Shown in pieces: positions 5,520-5,598 of a DNA stretch of 5,598 nucleotides. The notes beneath the pieces were generated by a model, which ran no database searches, had not been told where the DNA came from, and saw nothing but the letters and a program-made list of their open reading frames with translations. The DNA is from an uncultured Erysipelotrichaceae bacterium (GTDB lineage: Bacteria > Bacillota_I > Bacilli_A > Erysipelotrichales > Erysipelotrichaceae), in the NCBI GenBank assembly GCA_902782955.1, contig CACZPD010000100.1, positions 1-5,598 on the forward strand. The letters are read 5' to 3'. The number at the start of each line of letters is the position of its first letter. Position 1 is the first letter of the stretch. The position numbers were made by a program, and so were the translations under genes.

Positions 5520-5598
5520 GTGTGCCGGGCATGGCACATATCTTGGAGGTTGAAACGTACCTCCAGCCAAGGGTGGTAACCCCTAAGGCTTAGCCAAA
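5520..5598 (+). mobile_element. 5' end of a group II intron, probably class C (continues past the window)
   Basis: The sequence from 5520 begins GTGTG, the conserved 5' splice-site pentamer (GUGYG) of group II introns. Its first 15 bases, GTGTGCCGGGCATGG, differ at one position from the start of the Oceanobacillus iheyensis group IIC intron as I remember it. Small helices expected at the start of domain I can be drawn: TGTGCC/GGCACA (5521-5526 with 5533-5538), GGAGGT/ACCTCC (5545-5550 with 5559-5564) and GGGT/ACCC (5571-5574 with 5579-5582). The final CTTAGCCAAA resembles the TTAGCCTAACG stretch of that intron. The position three bases after a terminator T-run is the usual site for class C introns, which recognise terminator hairpins. 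The reverse transcriptase gene, domain V and the 3' end would lie beyond the window, so whether the element is complete or active cannot be judged. Confidence 0.78.

Noticed and set aside
4718..5539. 273-codon minus-strand open frame opposite pgcA, running through the terminator.
   Set aside because: It would start within the intron end and cross the terminator hairpin. The Cys/Phe-rich translation resembles no known family, and the sense gene is certain.
5521..5598. Possibility that the small hairpins at the right edge are a riboswitch, T-box or self-cleaving ribozyme leader.
   Set aside because: No T-box, known aptamer core or hammerhead CUGAUGA/GAAA pattern is visible, whereas the GTGTG start, the close match to the class C intron start and the position behind a terminator all agree on a group II intron.

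Overview
The window reads as a chromosomal segment of a low- to mid-GC Bacillota (Firmicutes), with all genes on the + strand. Three things support this: the walJ - htrA-like - rlmH order that ends WalRK (YycFG) operons, an HPr with both His15 and the Gly-positive regulatory Ser46, and a CcpA-type cre site. The use of many gat/gaa/ctg codons and the divergence of the WalJ and HtrA-like proteins from Bacillus forms would fit a gut lineage such as Erysipelotrichia. That placement is inference only.

Layout. Positions 1-378 hold the 3' part of walJ (metallo-beta-lactamase fold), cut by the window edge. Its last 74 bases are overlapped by an HtrA/DegP-like membrane-anchored protein with a PDZ domain (305-1360). 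All three catalytic-triad positions of that protein are substituted, so it looks like a pseudoprotease. It joins by an ATGA overlap to rlmH (1357-1833), and malQ (1851-3329) follows after 17 bases with its own good ribosome-binding site. A short intergenic region then carries a probable cre site lying over the -35 of a candidate promoter for ptsH (HPr, 3433-3699). A rho-independent terminator follows ptsH. Only about 19 bases later comes the phosphoglucomutase/phosphomannomutase gene (3773-5458), which ends in a second strong terminator (5490-5516). Three bases past its T-run, at 5520, the sequence switches to what I recognise as the 5' end of a group II intron, probably class C, which continues out of the window.

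How the genes fit together. The first three genes are the tail of a cell-envelope/housekeeping operon: WalJ and the HtrA-like protein accompany the WalRK system, and RlmH modifies 23S rRNA. The next three are central carbohydrate genes. MalQ rearranges maltodextrins, HPr carries phosphate for PTS sugar uptake and reports glycolytic flux to CcpA, and the phosphohexomutase links glucose-1-phosphate to glucose-6-phosphate.

The most interesting points are the fully substituted catalytic triad in an otherwise well-kept HtrA fold, the intron end placed directly behind a terminator, a MalQ that lacks most of the active-site '250s' lid loop, and a terminator that leaves no room for a separate pgm promoter.
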